Shown piece after piece: positions 15,934-24,492 of a stretch of DNA of 49,780 nt (the first letter of the stretch is position 1; every line of letters begins with the position of its first letter). The translations under genes and the position numbers were made by a program. The notes beneath the pieces are model-generated. The model was not told where the DNA came from and did not search any database. It worked only from the letters and a program-made list of their open reading frames with translations. The stretch is from Lentimicrobiaceae bacterium (GTDB lineage: Bacteria; Bacteroidota; Bacteroidia; Bacteroidales; JAGONC01): positions 1 through 49,780 of the forward strand of contig JAGONC010000024.1 of NCBI GenBank assembly GCA_017993235.1, written 5' to 3'.

Positions 15934-16560
15934 TTATTGTCCCAGCATCACCACCACGCCCAGGTTAAAGTAGATCCCTCCGTAAACATCCTTGTAATCC
16001 TCATCGCCATCGCCCTCTCCCTTATACTTGTACGATTCACTGCCATACCCTATTCCCATGTCAATCCCAACATGGTTGTTCAGGAAATAGGTGCCTCCGA
16101 CGCCCAGCCAGTACTCGAACAATCCGCCACTGTCTTTGTCATCATCCTCCGGTCCCCAGGCGTCGGAGTGCGAACCGATGCCAACAGCCGCCTCGACATG
16201 GGGCTTGAAGCCATTCAGGTCCAGGATGTAATACCGTACAAACGGTCCGATCAGAAATTCAGTGGATCGGTAAAAATCATCCTTATCATCAGGATTTGTG
16301 TATTTGTAATTCGTAAAATCGACAAATAATCCAACGGGCAGGTTATCTATAACCGTATATCCTGCCATGGGAGTGAAATTGAAAGTAAAATACTTTTCCT
16401 GGTCTTGGGAGTCTCCATTATGCTTGTATTTCTCCTTTCCAAACTCAAAGTATAGGTTGCTGGAGCCCTGAAGGAACCACTTGCCCTGTTCAGTCTGGGC
16501 AAACGTTGCGATCGTACTGAATGCCAATACGATGACGAATAAAAAAGTTAGTTTTTTCAT
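15934..16560 (-). CDS. Outer-membrane beta-barrel protein
   Basis: A 208-aa protein with a clear signal peptide (MKKLTFLFVIVLAFSTIATFAQ) followed by alternating aromatic/hydrophobic strands (WFLQGSSNLYFEFG, FTPMAGYTVIDNLPVGLFVDF, YFNLGVVVMLGQ). The C-terminal strand ends the protein, as is usual for barrels inserted by the BAM complex. It resembles the small porin-like OMP_b-brl family of Bacteroidota, which has no defined substrate. Loops are rich in Asp, Glu, Lys and Gly (for example EGDGDEDYKD). It is transcribed alone from a promoter box at 16608. Confidence 0.8.
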   Translation of the reverse strand: MKKLTFLFVIVLAFSTIATFAQTEQGKWFLQGSSNLYFEFGKEKYKHNGDSQDQEKYFTFNFTPMAGYTVIDNLPVGLFVDFTNYKYTNPDDKDDFYRSTEFLIGPFVRYYILDLNGFKPHVEAAVGIGSHSDAWGPEDDDKDSGGLFEYWLGVGGTYFLNNHVGIDMGIGYGSESYKYKGEGDGDEDYKDVYGGIYFNLGVVVMLGQ

Positions 16561-16607
16561 AGGATCTCGTTTTTAGATTAAAAAAAGGAATTAGTTGGTC
16601 AAATATA

Positions 16608-16615
16608 CAAAGATA
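16608..16615 (-). promoter_or_regulatory. Promoter -7 box of the beta-barrel gene
   Basis: On the minus strand TATCTTTG, an exact TAnnTTTG match 48 bases ahead of the start at 16560. A second box, TATATTTG, lies directly beside it at 16600-16607. No clear -33 element. Confidence 0.5.
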
Positions 16616-16632
16616 TTGTGCGTTTTCCGACA

Positions 16633-17969
16633 TTAATTCACCTTGAGGGCTAACTTTTCACGGTAATTACGGATCCCCAGGAGCGACAAAAAGATCATCC
16701 CGATAATAAAAAAATGGTGATGGCCAGTACCGAATTCCGCATGGAGCCTGTCAGTGCCTCAATGACCCCGAAGCTGAAAGTACCCAGCACGGTGGCCAGT
16801 TTCTCCATCACATCGTAAAAACTGAAGAAGGAAGTATGATCAGTGGTTTCAGGCAGCATCTTGGAATAAGTGGACCGTGCCAACGCCTGCGTTCCTCCCA
16901 TCACAATACCAATACAGAAAGCAGCGATCAAAAAGCCGACAACATGCATAATGAAGTAGGCACCGAAACAAATAAAGATCCAGGTGTCCACAGAAATGAG
17001 AAGAGCCTTCAGGTTACCAATTCGGGCTGACAACCGGGCAAAAAACCAGGCGCCAAACATTCCGACCAGCTGGATCAGCAAAATAGTGGGTATCAGTATA
17101 TCCTCCTTGAATCCCAGTTCCTTTTCACCGTAGGTGGCAGCCATGAACATGACCGTCAGTAATCCCATCATGGTAAAAAAGAAACCCGCCAGGAACATGC
17201 TCATTTTATAGGATTTCCTTACGTAATGAAACACGGATCGCAATTCCTTGTAACCATTGGTCCATACATTGGCATGTTGTACTCTCTTACGATAGGTATA
17301 TTTGGGTAAACGTGCGAACGTGATCTGTGAAAAACCGATCCACCATAAAAATACCGTCACAAAGGATATTCTTGCCGGGAGGCTGGAATCGCCCTCAATG
17401 CCAAACAGTCCAGGCTTCATGATCATCAGCAGGTTGAAAAGCAGCAGGATCACACCGCCCAGGTATCCGAGCGAATAACCCCGTGCACTGATACGGTCCT
17501 GGTCCTTAGGCTCGGCAATGACAGGCAGAAATGAGTTGTAAAAGACAATGCTACCGCCATAGCCAAGGGTTCCCAGCGCAAAGGCAATGATCCCCAGCTC
17601 CACATTCGATGAATTGAAGAAGAACAGCGTCCCGCAGGAAAGGGCACCGATCCATGTAAATACCTGCATGAACGCCTTCCTGCGGCCCGTATAATCAGCA
17701 ATGGAGGAAAATAGCGGGGAGAAGACGGCAACAAGGAGATACGCTGCGGCAATGGCCCAAGAGAAGAGTACGGTGTTGATGACGCTGGCCCCAAAAAAGG
17801 AAACCATAAAGTCATTCCCCGACCGTGTGACGGTATTATAGTAGATCGGGAAAATGGCGGAAGAGATGGTCAACTGGTACACTGAATTGGCCCAGTCGTA
17901 CATCACCCAGCCCCTGATCACTTTTTTGTCGCCCTTGCGAAATTCGGTAACATCGGTAATTCTTGGCAA
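16633..17969 (-). CDS. UMF1-family MFS transporter, frameshifted near its 3' end
   Basis: A major facilitator protein with the UMF1/Atg22-like N-terminal signature GWVMYDWANSVYQLTI and about 12 hydrophobic segments. The uninterrupted frame stops at 16695 after VLAITIFLLSG, 424 aa. Adding one base to the seven-A run at 16708-16714 (plus strand) restores a C-terminus reading IFFIIGMIFLSLLGIRNYRE and ending in KLALKVN at the TAA at 16633-16635. That is the last helix expected for the family. The lesion is either a real mutation removing half of the last helix, an assembly error in a homopolymer, or slippage. The family is thought to export or import small solutes; the substrate is not known. It is downstream of rubrerythrin on the same strand, separated by about 200 bases. 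Confidence 0.85.
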
Positions 17970-18166
17970 TGGAATAATTATTTATGGAATGTTACAACAC
18001 GGCGAAAATAAAGATAAGTTTTGATATATAGATGCTTCGATCATTCAGATTTTTCACCCCAAATTATCATTTGAGACCGGACCCTGATTCCGGTGCAAGC
18101 AACGGGGAATTTACCCTTTATGACCCCTCCCCGGGGAGAAGTCAGATTCTATTAAAACATTGAAGC

Positions 18167-18745
18167 TCAATAATTTTCATCAAAGACTTCAAAGTAAGCC
18201 TTTGGATGCTGGCATGCCGGACAGTTTTCAGGTGGTTTCTGACCCTCATGGACATATCCGCAATTACGGCAGACCCAGCGGACCTTCTCCTTCTTTTCGA
18301 AGACCGTACCTTCCTCAACATTCTTCAGTAATTGGATGTATCGTTTTTCATGTTCGGCTTCTGCTCTGGCGATCACCTTGAAGGCAGAAGCAACCTGGAC
18401 AAATCCTTCCTGTTTTGCCACTTCGGCAAATTCAGGGTACAGTGTTGTCCATTCTTCATGCTCGCCCATGGCGGATGCCCTGAGGTTCTCGGAGGTTGTC
18501 CCGATCCTGCCTGCCGGGTACATGGCCGTGATCCCGACATCCCCTCCTTCGAGGAACCTGAAGAACCGTTTGGCGTGGGCTTTTTCCTGGGAGGCAGTCA
18601 GCAGGAAAATGGCGCTGATCTGCTGATAGCCCTCTTCACTGGCCACTTTGGCAAAGAATTCATACCGGTTGCGTGCCTGGGATTCGCCTGCAAATGCTTT
18701 CAGCAGGTTTTGCTCGGTGAGGGTGCCCTTGATGCTTTTTTCCAT
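18167..18745 (-). CDS. rbr: Rubrerythrin
   Basis: A 192-aa protein. An N-terminal four-helix ferritin-like domain carries diiron ligands in AFAGESQARNRYEFFA, SQEKAHAKRF and ARAEAEHEKRY. The C-terminal rubredoxin-like domain (about 152-192) binds one iron through CRNCG and CPACQ. Rubrerythrin reduces hydrogen peroxide to water in anaerobes and microaerophiles. The length and both domains match the classical form. It suggests the organism lives with little oxygen and meets it occasionally. It stands alone on the minus strand, with the UMF1 gene downstream. Confidence 0.95.
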   Translation of the reverse strand: MEKSIKGTLTEQNLLKAFAGESQARNRYEFFAKVASEEGYQQISAIFLLTASQEKAHAKRFFRFLEGGDVGITAMYPAGRIGTTSENLRASAMGEHEEWTTLYPEFAEVAKQEGFVQVASAFKVIARAEAEHEKRYIQLLKNVEEGTVFEKKEKVRWVCRNCGYVHEGQKPPENCPACQHPKAYFEVFDENY

Positions 18746-18777
18746 AAGTCGATATTCTTAGTTAGCAGTTGGTATTC

Positions 18778-18814
18778 TATTGTTATATTGTTATATTGTC
18801 ATATTGTTATATTG
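18778..18814. repeat. 8-base tandem repeat (TATTGTTA)n
   Basis: Four units of TATTGTTA (the third is TATTGTCA) plus a partial fifth, in the gap between rubrerythrin and the GNAT gene. It lies 33 bases upstream of the rubrerythrin start and could vary promoter spacing by slippage. Confidence 0.8.
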
Positions 18815-18827
18815 CTTGTAACTTGTA

Positions 18828-18844
18828 ATCCCGCTTTGCGGGAT
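18828..18844. repeat. 7-bp hairpin after the GNAT gene
   Basis: ATCCCGC-TTT-GCGGGAT, 34 bases past the stop of the minus-strand GNAT gene. A strong short stem without a following T-run, so termination is uncertain. Confidence 0.5.
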
Positions 18845-18877
18845 CTGGATTCGCTCGACCTGCAACCTACTGCACCA

Positions 18878-19996
18878 TCACAGCCCCTTCTGATAAATCC
18901 TCCTCCGTTTGCACAGTCTGCCGCCCAGTCGCTCCATCTCTCCCCTTACAGCGATATTGTTTTCCAGCTCATTATGGCTGTCGATCGTTGTGAATCCCAT
19001 CTCTTTTGCAGTTTGGATCATCCATTTCATTCCCAGGGCATCCAGCCCGATGTTTCGATACTCTTTCTTAATGCCTCCCAGCAGCAGGTCCAGCTGTTTG
19101 GAGCGTTTGGATTCCCGTAACAGGTGAAAGATGCCAAAGGGGAACAACCGGCCTCTGGCCTTGCGGAATCCTTTGTTCATGTTGGGCATGCCAACCAGAA
19201 AACCGATCACCTGGTCGTCTTTCAGAGCGATTTTCACCAGTCGGGGATCCAATATGGGTACATACTTTTTACCGAGCGCCTCGATTTCCTCGGGTGATAA
19301 GGGCACAAAACCATACAGGTCGATATAGGTTTCACTTAACAGTTCCAGAACAGGCTTGACATAGGACTTCAGTTCCTTTCGCCGGGTGAAATTCTTAAAA
19401 GTGAACTCACCCCTGGCCGTTATTTTATCAATGATCTTTTGATAGAATTCCGGGATGGGCTGGGAAAGATCCAAAACATAACAGACATAGTCAATTTCTT
19501 TCGTATATCCATAGGCTTCAACAAGGTGGGGGATATATTCAAAATTATAGATGGTGGAAAGGGTGGGTTCGTACTCAAAACCCTCGATCAGGAATGCTTC
19601 AGGCTCCTGATCGCTGAATCCCATCGGTCCGACCAGTTTTACCATTCCCAGTTCCCGTGCCCAGCTTTCCAGGCGGCCGAGCAGGGCTCCCACAACATCC
19701 ACATCCTCAATGGTTTCCAGAAAACCAAATCGGGCGTTCTGTTCGTGAAACATGCGGTTGCGTTCCCTGTTCACAATCCCCATGATCCGCCCGACCACCC
19801 TGCCTTCTTTTCTGGCTAACAGCAGTAAAGTATCATTCTTACGAAAGGCAGGATTTTTTTTTGCGTTGAAAAACTGCCACTCGTCAGCCAGCAACGGGGG
19901 TACCCAGAGTGCGTTGTTTTTGTAAAGAATGAAAGGCAGGTGAATGAAATCGCGGAGGGCTTTCCGGGTGGTGACTGGAAAAATTTCAATGCTCAT
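18878..19996 (-). CDS. GNAT-fold N-acetyltransferase-like protein, unknown substrate
   Basis: 372 aa from the ATG at 19996 (MSIEIFPV). A longer frame opens at 20074, but the promoter at 20072-20104 lies across that start, so the inner ATG is chosen. The sequence has a GNAT-type strand-helix pattern: LLLLARKEGRVVGRIMGIVN in the N-terminal half and LKDDQVIGFLVGMPNMN with YRNIGLDALGMKWMIQTAKEMG in the C-terminal half. This suggests a duplicated GNAT fold. Similar uncharacterised acyltransferase-like proteins of about 370-400 aa are common in Bacteroidota. No substrate can be assigned. It is divergent from cstA and shares its intergenic region. Confidence 0.7.
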   Translation of the reverse strand: MSIEIFPVTTRKALRDFIHLPFILYKNNALWVPPLLADEWQFFNAKKNPAFRKNDTLLLLARKEGRVVGRIMGIVNRERNRMFHEQNARFGFLETIEDVDVVGALLGRLESWARELGMVKLVGPMGFSDQEPEAFLIEGFEYEPTLSTIYNFEYIPHLVEAYGYTKEIDYVCYVLDLSQPIPEFYQKIIDKITARGEFTFKNFTRRKELKSYVKPVLELLSETYIDLYGFVPLSPEEIEALGKKYVPILDPRLVKIALKDDQVIGFLVGMPNMNKGFRKARGRLFPFGIFHLLRESKRSKQLDLLLGGIKKEYRNIGLDALGMKWMIQTAKEMGFTTIDSHNELENNIAVRGEMERLGGRLCKRRRIYQKGL

Positions 19997-20071
19997 GACA
20001 CAAAGTTTTAATCGGCAGCAGAGAATGGTGTATTCCTGGCGATGTGATGCATTGCACAGAGGTAAATCGTG

Positions 20072-20104
20072 CAAATGTATAAAACTTGGTGGGCTAATTT
20101 CAAA
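20072..20104 (-). promoter_or_regulatory. Promoter of the GNAT gene
   Basis: Minus strand: TTTG (20101-20104), 21-base spacer, TACATTTG (20072-20079), a full consensus match. Transcription would start near 20066, ruling out the start codon at 20074 and favouring 19996. Confidence 0.7.
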
Positions 20105-20154
20105 TTTTTCTTTAGATAGTCATCACGACCTATCTTACTATGTTGGAAAAACCA

Positions 20155-20162
20155 TACATTTG
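20155..20162 (+). promoter_or_regulatory. Promoter -7 box of cstA
   Basis: TACATTTG, an exact TAnnTTTG match, 20 bases ahead of the chosen cstA start at 20183. No -33 TTTG at the usual distance. It is back to back with the GNAT promoter. Confidence 0.5.
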
Positions 20163-20182
20163 AAGGCTCAAAATGATTGCCG

Positions 20183-22006
20183 ATGAATGCCATGCCGATG
20201 GTAATAGCAGCTCTTGCATTGTTTGCGCTTGCTTACCGCTTTTACTTCAGCTTCATAACGGCAAAGGTTCTTTCACTGGATGACAGAAGGGTTACACCTG
20301 CCGGTCGGCTCTATGACGGACAAAACTACTATCCCATGAGTAAATGGGTGTTGTTTGGTCATCATTTTGCCGCCATCGCCGGCGCGGGTCCATTAGTAGG
20401 CCCCGTTCTGGCCTGCCAGTTTGGATATTTTCCGGGTTTTCTCTGGATGCTGGTGGGTGCGGTGATGGCTGGATCGGTTCATGATGTGGTGATCCTGACC
20501 GCTTCCATCCGTCATGATGGCCGATCGCTAGCTGAAATCGCCAGGGATGAGATCAAAAAAATCTCCAGCGGGGTGACGGCTTCGCTGGCAACGCTCCTGA
20601 TCATCATTGTCGCCCTAGCCGGCTTGGGACTGGTGGTGGTCAATGCCCTGTCGGAGAGCTCCTGGGGAACCTTCACGATCGCAGCCACCATTCCCATTGC
20701 CATATTCATGGGGCTGTGGATGTTCCGGTTCAGGAAGGGCAAAACGGTTGAAGCCACGGTGATGGGCGTCATCATGCTCACCCTGGCTGTCATTTTCGGA
20801 AAGCATATTCCCGAATCATCCATCGCGCACTGGTTCACCTTCGATCACAGAACCCTGACCCTCCTGCTGGCCGGTTATGGATTCATTGCCTCGGTGCTTC
20901 CCGTCTGGTTTTTGCTATCACCGCGCGACTACCTGAGTTCGATCATGAAGCTCGGCGTGGTGGCGATGCTTGCCCTGGGCATCATCATCGTGATGCCCGA
21001 AATGAAGATGCCTGCCTTTACGGAATTTGTAAAAGGAAATGGCCCGGTCATACCCGGTACGCTCTTCCCTTACTTATTCATCACCATTGCCTGCGGTGCC
21101 ATTTCGGGATTTCATGCCCTGGTCAGCTCCGGAACGACTCCGAAGATGATCATGAAAGAAACGCACATAAAGCCTATCGCCGTTGGAGCCATGCTCTCCG
21201 AAGGGATCGTGAGTATCCTGGCACTGATTGCCGCCGCAAGCCTCTATCCCCTCGACTATTTTCAGATCAATGTTTCTCCGGAGAAATTTCAGCAGATCCT
21301 TCCACAACTGCAGGCCATGGGATTCGTGGAATCAGATCTGGCCACGCTTTCCGCCGAGGTGGGCGAAAACGTGGCTGGCCGCACCGGGGGAGCCGTTTCC
21401 CTTGCAGTGGGAATGGCGCAGATCTTTTCATCCATACCCGGACTCAAGGGCCTGATGTCATACTGGTATCACTTTGCCATCATGTTTGAGGCATTGTTCA
21501 TTCTGACCACCATCGACGCAGGAACACGAATCGCCCGGTTTATTCTTCAGGAAACCCTTGGGAAATTTTATAAACCGTTCAGCCGCACCGACTGGATACC
21601 CGGCAACCTGATCGCCAGTGGAGCCGTGGTCTTCTGCTGGGCCTATTTTATCTATACGGGGAGCGTGGCCACGATCTGGCCCATGTTCGGCAGTGCCAAC
21701 CAGCTGCTGGCCACCATTGCCCTGGCAGTGGGAACAACCTACATTGTTAACCGGGGCAAGATCCGATACGCCTGGGTGACCCTGATCCCGATGACCTTCG
21801 TCGGCATAACCACCTGCGTGGCCTGCATTAAAAACATGACAGGGATCTATATCCCCATGCTCTCCCAACCGGATCATTTTGTCCAGGGACTGATCAATCT
21901 ACTGCTCACGATTGTGATCATGATTTGCCTGTTCGTCATCCTATGGGATTCACTGCCCCTGTGGATAAGGGCAGCGAAAGAAAAGCAGCCATCATTGCAG
22001 AGATAG
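20183..22006 (+). CDS. cstA: Carbon starvation protein A (CstA family transporter)
   Basis: A 607-aa polytopic membrane protein with about 16 hydrophobic segments. The family hallmark [21 protein letters not shown] is near residue 60, followed by [13 protein letters not shown]. Later conserved parts include [16 protein letters not shown] and [19 protein letters not shown], then [15 protein letters not shown]. CstA/BtsT proteins carry pyruvate or peptides under carbon limitation. The start is chosen at the ATG at 20183 (MNAMPMV); TTG at 20177 and ATG at 20192 are alternatives. The protein is shorter than the E. coli homologue, mainly at the N-terminus. No CRP-like site or sensor kinase is adjacent. 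Substrate is inferred from the family only. Confidence 0.93.
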   Translation: MNAMPMVIAALALFALAYRFYFSFITAKVLSLDDRRVTPAGRLYDGQNYYPMSKWVLFGHHFAAIAGAGPLVGPVLACQFGYFPGFLWMLVGAVMAGSVHDVVILTASIRHDGRSLAEIARDEIKKISSGVTASLATLLIIIVALAGLGLVVVNALSESSWGTFTIAATIPIAIFMGLWMFRFRKGKTVEATVMGVIMLTLAVIFGKHIPESSIAHWFTFDHRTLTLLLAGYGFIASVLPVWFLLSPRDYLSSIMKLGVVAMLALGIIIVMPEMKMPAFTEFVKGNGPVIPGTLFPYLFITIACGAISGFHALVSSGTTPKMIMKETHIKPIAVGAMLSEGIVSILALIAAASLYPLDYFQINVSPEKFQQILPQLQAMGFVESDLATLSAEVGENVAGRTGGAVSLAVGMAQIFSSIPGLKGLMSYWYHFAIMFEALFILTTIDAGTRIARFILQETLGKFYKPFSRTDWIPGNLIASGAVVFCWAYFIYTGSVATIWPMFGSANQLLATIALAVGTTYIVNRGKIRYAWVTLIPMTFVGITTCVACIKNMTGIYIPMLSQPDHFVQGLINLLLTIVIMICLFVILWDSLPLWIRAAKEKQPSLQR

Positions 22007-22071
22007 CCTGATTGACCTCAAACCAAACACTGAATATAACCTGACATGCCTTAAACCTAACCGATCACTAC

Positions 22072-22953
22072 ATGGAAACCTTCCTGACAATCCCCGAAGA
22101 GGTCTATTTATTGCCCATCCATAAAAGGGGCGGGCAGAAAATGGACTTTAAACATAAAAAGTTCGAGGTCACACTCTCGGCTGCCATCCTGATGGAACTG
22201 GCACTGCAAAACCGCATCGACGCTGATCTTGAGTATATCTTTCCGGATCAGACGACTCCAACCGGCAATGCCCTGCTGGACGAAGTGCTGGACTGGATCA
22301 TCCTTTCACCAAAACAGGAAACCATTACACACTGGATCATCAGGATCACCGAATATTCCGACAGGATCAGAAAGATCATCCTTGAAAGCCTGATCCGGAA
22401 AAAAGTCCTCAGTATCCGAAAAGAACGCATTTTTCTCGGTTTCTCCTCAAATCAATACCCTGTCGTGGCAGAAAAGGAGATAAAAGAAATCAAATCCAGG
22501 ATCAGGGACCTGGTGACAGGTAACGACCTTCCTGAACTGAGGGACATGGTGATCATCAGCCTGGCGTATTACGGCGATCTGTTGAATTTTATCTTCACCG
22601 AGGATGAGATCCAGAAATACAAAAACAGGATCGAACAGCTGGCCAAAATGGACCTGATCGGGCAGGCGATCTCGCGATCAGTAAAGGAAATGGCTTTCAT
22701 GGTGGTCGCAACCATACATGCCAGGGAACTGCTGGGAATGAAGTCAGCGGTTGAAAAAATGGATGACCTGGTCGGGGAGATGAAATCTCTGCTACAGATC
22801 GAAAAGGATGAAGATTTGCCTGAATGGTTGCGTAAAGGAACGGAACAATACGGGAAAACGATTTCTTTCATTGAAGAGACGGGTACAAACGAAATTGTAT
22901 ACAATACAAAGACCGGAAAGTACGGATTGAAAATATGGTCATTTCCCGGTTAA
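22072..22953 (+). CDS. GOLPH3/GPP34-family protein
   Basis: A 293-aa soluble protein that aligns along most of its length with eukaryotic GOLPH3/Vps74. Visible matches are LTIPEEVYLLPI at the start, AAILMELALQNRIDAD (about 37-52), TPTGNALLDEVLDWI, THWIIRITE, LIRKKVLSIRKERIFLGF and LRDMVIISLAYYGDLLNFIF. The eukaryotic proteins bind phosphatidylinositol-4-phosphate and retain glycosyltransferases in the Golgi. Bacterial members are known in several phyla, but their role is unclear. The region that holds the lipid-binding Trp in GOLPH3 looks shortened here (KMDFKHKKFEV). The last 60 residues (YGKTISFIEETGTNEI...) are an extra tail. It sits 65 bases after cstA and ahead of an SDR gene on the same strand. 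Confidence 0.82.
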   Translation: METFLTIPEEVYLLPIHKRGGQKMDFKHKKFEVTLSAAILMELALQNRIDADLEYIFPDQTTPTGNALLDEVLDWIILSPKQETITHWIIRITEYSDRIRKIILESLIRKKVLSIRKERIFLGFSSNQYPVVAEKEIKEIKSRIRDLVTGNDLPELRDMVIISLAYYGDLLNFIFTEDEIQKYKNRIEQLAKMDLIGQAISRSVKEMAFMVVATIHARELLGMKSAVEKMDDLVGEMKSLLQIEKDEDLPEWLRKGTEQYGKTISFIEETGTNEIVYNTKTGKYGLKIWSFPG

Positions 22954-22995
22954 TACAAACTCTCATACACCGATAATACATAAATCCCAGCACTC

Positions 22996-23676
22996 ACGCC
23001 AACGATCATCATCACAGGGGCCAATGGAAACCTTGGCCAGGTTGTAACGAATCACCTACTTAACGATAGATACCAGGTGATTGCCATCACTGGGCCGGGA
23101 GGAGCCGGCCAGTTGCCTCCTCATCCTGGGCTGATTGCCTTTGAAGCTGATTTAGCCGACGAAGAAAAGACGACCGATTTGGTGGCTTCACTGGTAAGTG
23201 AGTACCCTGATATTCAAGCTGCCATCTTACTGGTAGGAGGATTTGAAACTGGGAAATTGCAGGAAACACGCGACAGGATGCTGGAGGATATGATCCGGCT
23301 GAATTTCCACTCTGCGTTTCACATCGTGCGTCCGATGATGTACTTTTTTGAAAGGAAACCGGAAGGCGGCCAATTCATTCTCATTGGCTCCCGGCCGGGA
23401 ATTAATCCATCAGAAGGAACCCATTTTTTCGCCTATGCGCTGAGCAAATCCATGGTACTGAAACTGGCAGAATTCGTCAATGCCGAAGGTAAGGATAAAA
23501 AGATAAAGGCCTCCGTTATCGTTCCGGGAACCATTGACACTCCTGCCAACCGAAAGGCAATGCCCAACGCGGATTTCTCGAAATGGGTGCCGCCGTTGCG
23601 AATTGCTGAAGCTATCGCCTTCTGTCTGACAAAAACAGGAAAAATGCTAAATGATCATGTGATGAAAATAGGATAA
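22996..23676 (+). CDS. Short-chain dehydrogenase/reductase without a standard start codon
   Basis: The NAD(P)-binding motif IIITGANGNLGQ is encoded at about 23005-23040, in frame with the rest of the protein. The first ATG, GTG or TTG in this frame is the GTG at 23077, which would remove that motif. The frame is closed by a TAA at 22981-22983. The likely start is therefore non-standard: ACG at 22996 (giving MPTIIITGANG) or ATC at 22984. Otherwise the protein looks intact at about 226 aa. It has the catalytic Ser in FILIGSRPG, Tyr-x-x-x-Lys in FAYALSKSM, and the PGTIDTPANR loop. Classical SDRs oxidise or reduce small alcohols and ketones; the substrate is unknown. It may be translationally impaired. 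Confidence 0.75.
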   Translation, partial: TPTIIITGANGNLGQVVTNHLLNDRYQVIAITGPGGAGQLPPHPGLIAFEADLADEEKTTDLVASLVSEYPDIQAAILLVGGFETGKLQETRDRMLEDMIRLNFHSAFHIVRPMMYFFERKPEGGQFILIGSRPGINPSEGTHFFAYALSKSMVLKLAEFVNAEGKDKKIKASVIVPGTIDTPANRKAMPNADFSKWVPPLRIAEAIAFCLTKTGKMLNDHVMKIG

Positions 23677-23829
23677 TGGACTTATTCGTTGGTTTGTACC
23701 GCTGTTGTTCCTATCTTGTGAATAAAATATCCATTTATCGTGATGGTGGTTCATCTCCTCTTCCTATCTTTAAACCATCGTTTCTGACCATTTTTTCCAC
23801 AGTATGTTCATTTTAACTTAACCTGGATA

Positions 23830-24477
23830 ATGAGCTTTCAAACATTTTTCAGAAAACTGGTTCCCAGTGAAAAGAAATTTTTTCCCATGTATGAAGCGGC
23901 AGCCGCGCTGACACTGGAAGCGGCGGAAACCCTCCGTAAAGTATTCATCACCGAATCGCCCGATGACCGGGAAGCGCTTTTCACATACATAAAAGAGCTC
24001 GAGACACGGGGAGATGAAATTGCCCACCGCATCTTTGATGAACTGGATAAAACCTTCATCACCCCGTTCGATCGCGAGGATGTTCATAAACTGGCATCAA
24101 CCACCGACGATGTGCTGGATTTCATCAATGGTTCAAGCCAGCGTATCCGGCTCTTCAAACCCAAGAAGTTCCCCCCTGCATTTGTGAAATTCACCGATCT
24201 GCTGATTGAAGGGGTGACTGAATATCATACTGCGGTAAAGGAATTAAAAAACCTGAAAAAACCTGAAAAAATTTCCCGCGCGTGCATTCGTATCAATGAG
24301 ATCGAAAACCTGGCTGACGATCTTTACCATCAGTTCCTATCTGATCTTTTTGACAACGAAACCGATGCGATCGAGCTGATCAAGAAAAGAGAGATCATCA
24401 TGACCATGGAACGGGCCGCTGACCGGCTGGAAGATGTCTCCGACGTGCTGAGGACGATCATTCTCAAAGTAGCCTGA
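23830..24477 (+). CDS. DUF47-family (PhoU-like) phosphate transport accessory protein
   Basis: A 215-aa all-helical protein of the DUF47/TIGR00153 family. The start MSFQTFFRKLVPSEKKFFPMYE is typical, with LETRGDEIAHRIFDEL and FDREDVHKLASTTDDVLDFIN carrying the acidic metal-binding residues. These proteins resemble PhoU and pair with PiT-type phosphate permeases, probably gating or regulating them. The pit gene follows 15 bases downstream. A TATCTTTA box at 23765-23772 may be the promoter. Confidence 0.93.
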   Translation: MSFQTFFRKLVPSEKKFFPMYEAAAALTLEAAETLRKVFITESPDDREALFTYIKELETRGDEIAHRIFDELDKTFITPFDREDVHKLASTTDDVLDFINGSSQRIRLFKPKKFPPAFVKFTDLLIEGVTEYHTAVKELKNLKKPEKISRACIRINEIENLADDLYHQFLSDLFDNETDAIELIKKREIIMTMERAADRLEDVSDVLRTIILKVA

Positions 24478-24492
24478 TCTTAAACCTTTTAC

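Noticed and set aside
16695..16720. Programmed frameshift in the UMF1 gene
   Set aside because: A run of seven identical bases alone, without a slippery heptamer context or a clear downstream stimulator, is better explained by mutation or sequence error.
18778..18844. Possible CRISPR-like array
   Set aside because: Units are 8 bases and directly adjacent, with no spacers and no cas genes in the window.
18332..19120. 262-codon plus-strand frame
   Set aside because: Antisense to rubrerythrin and the GNAT gene and spans the microsatellite; not conserved in appearance.
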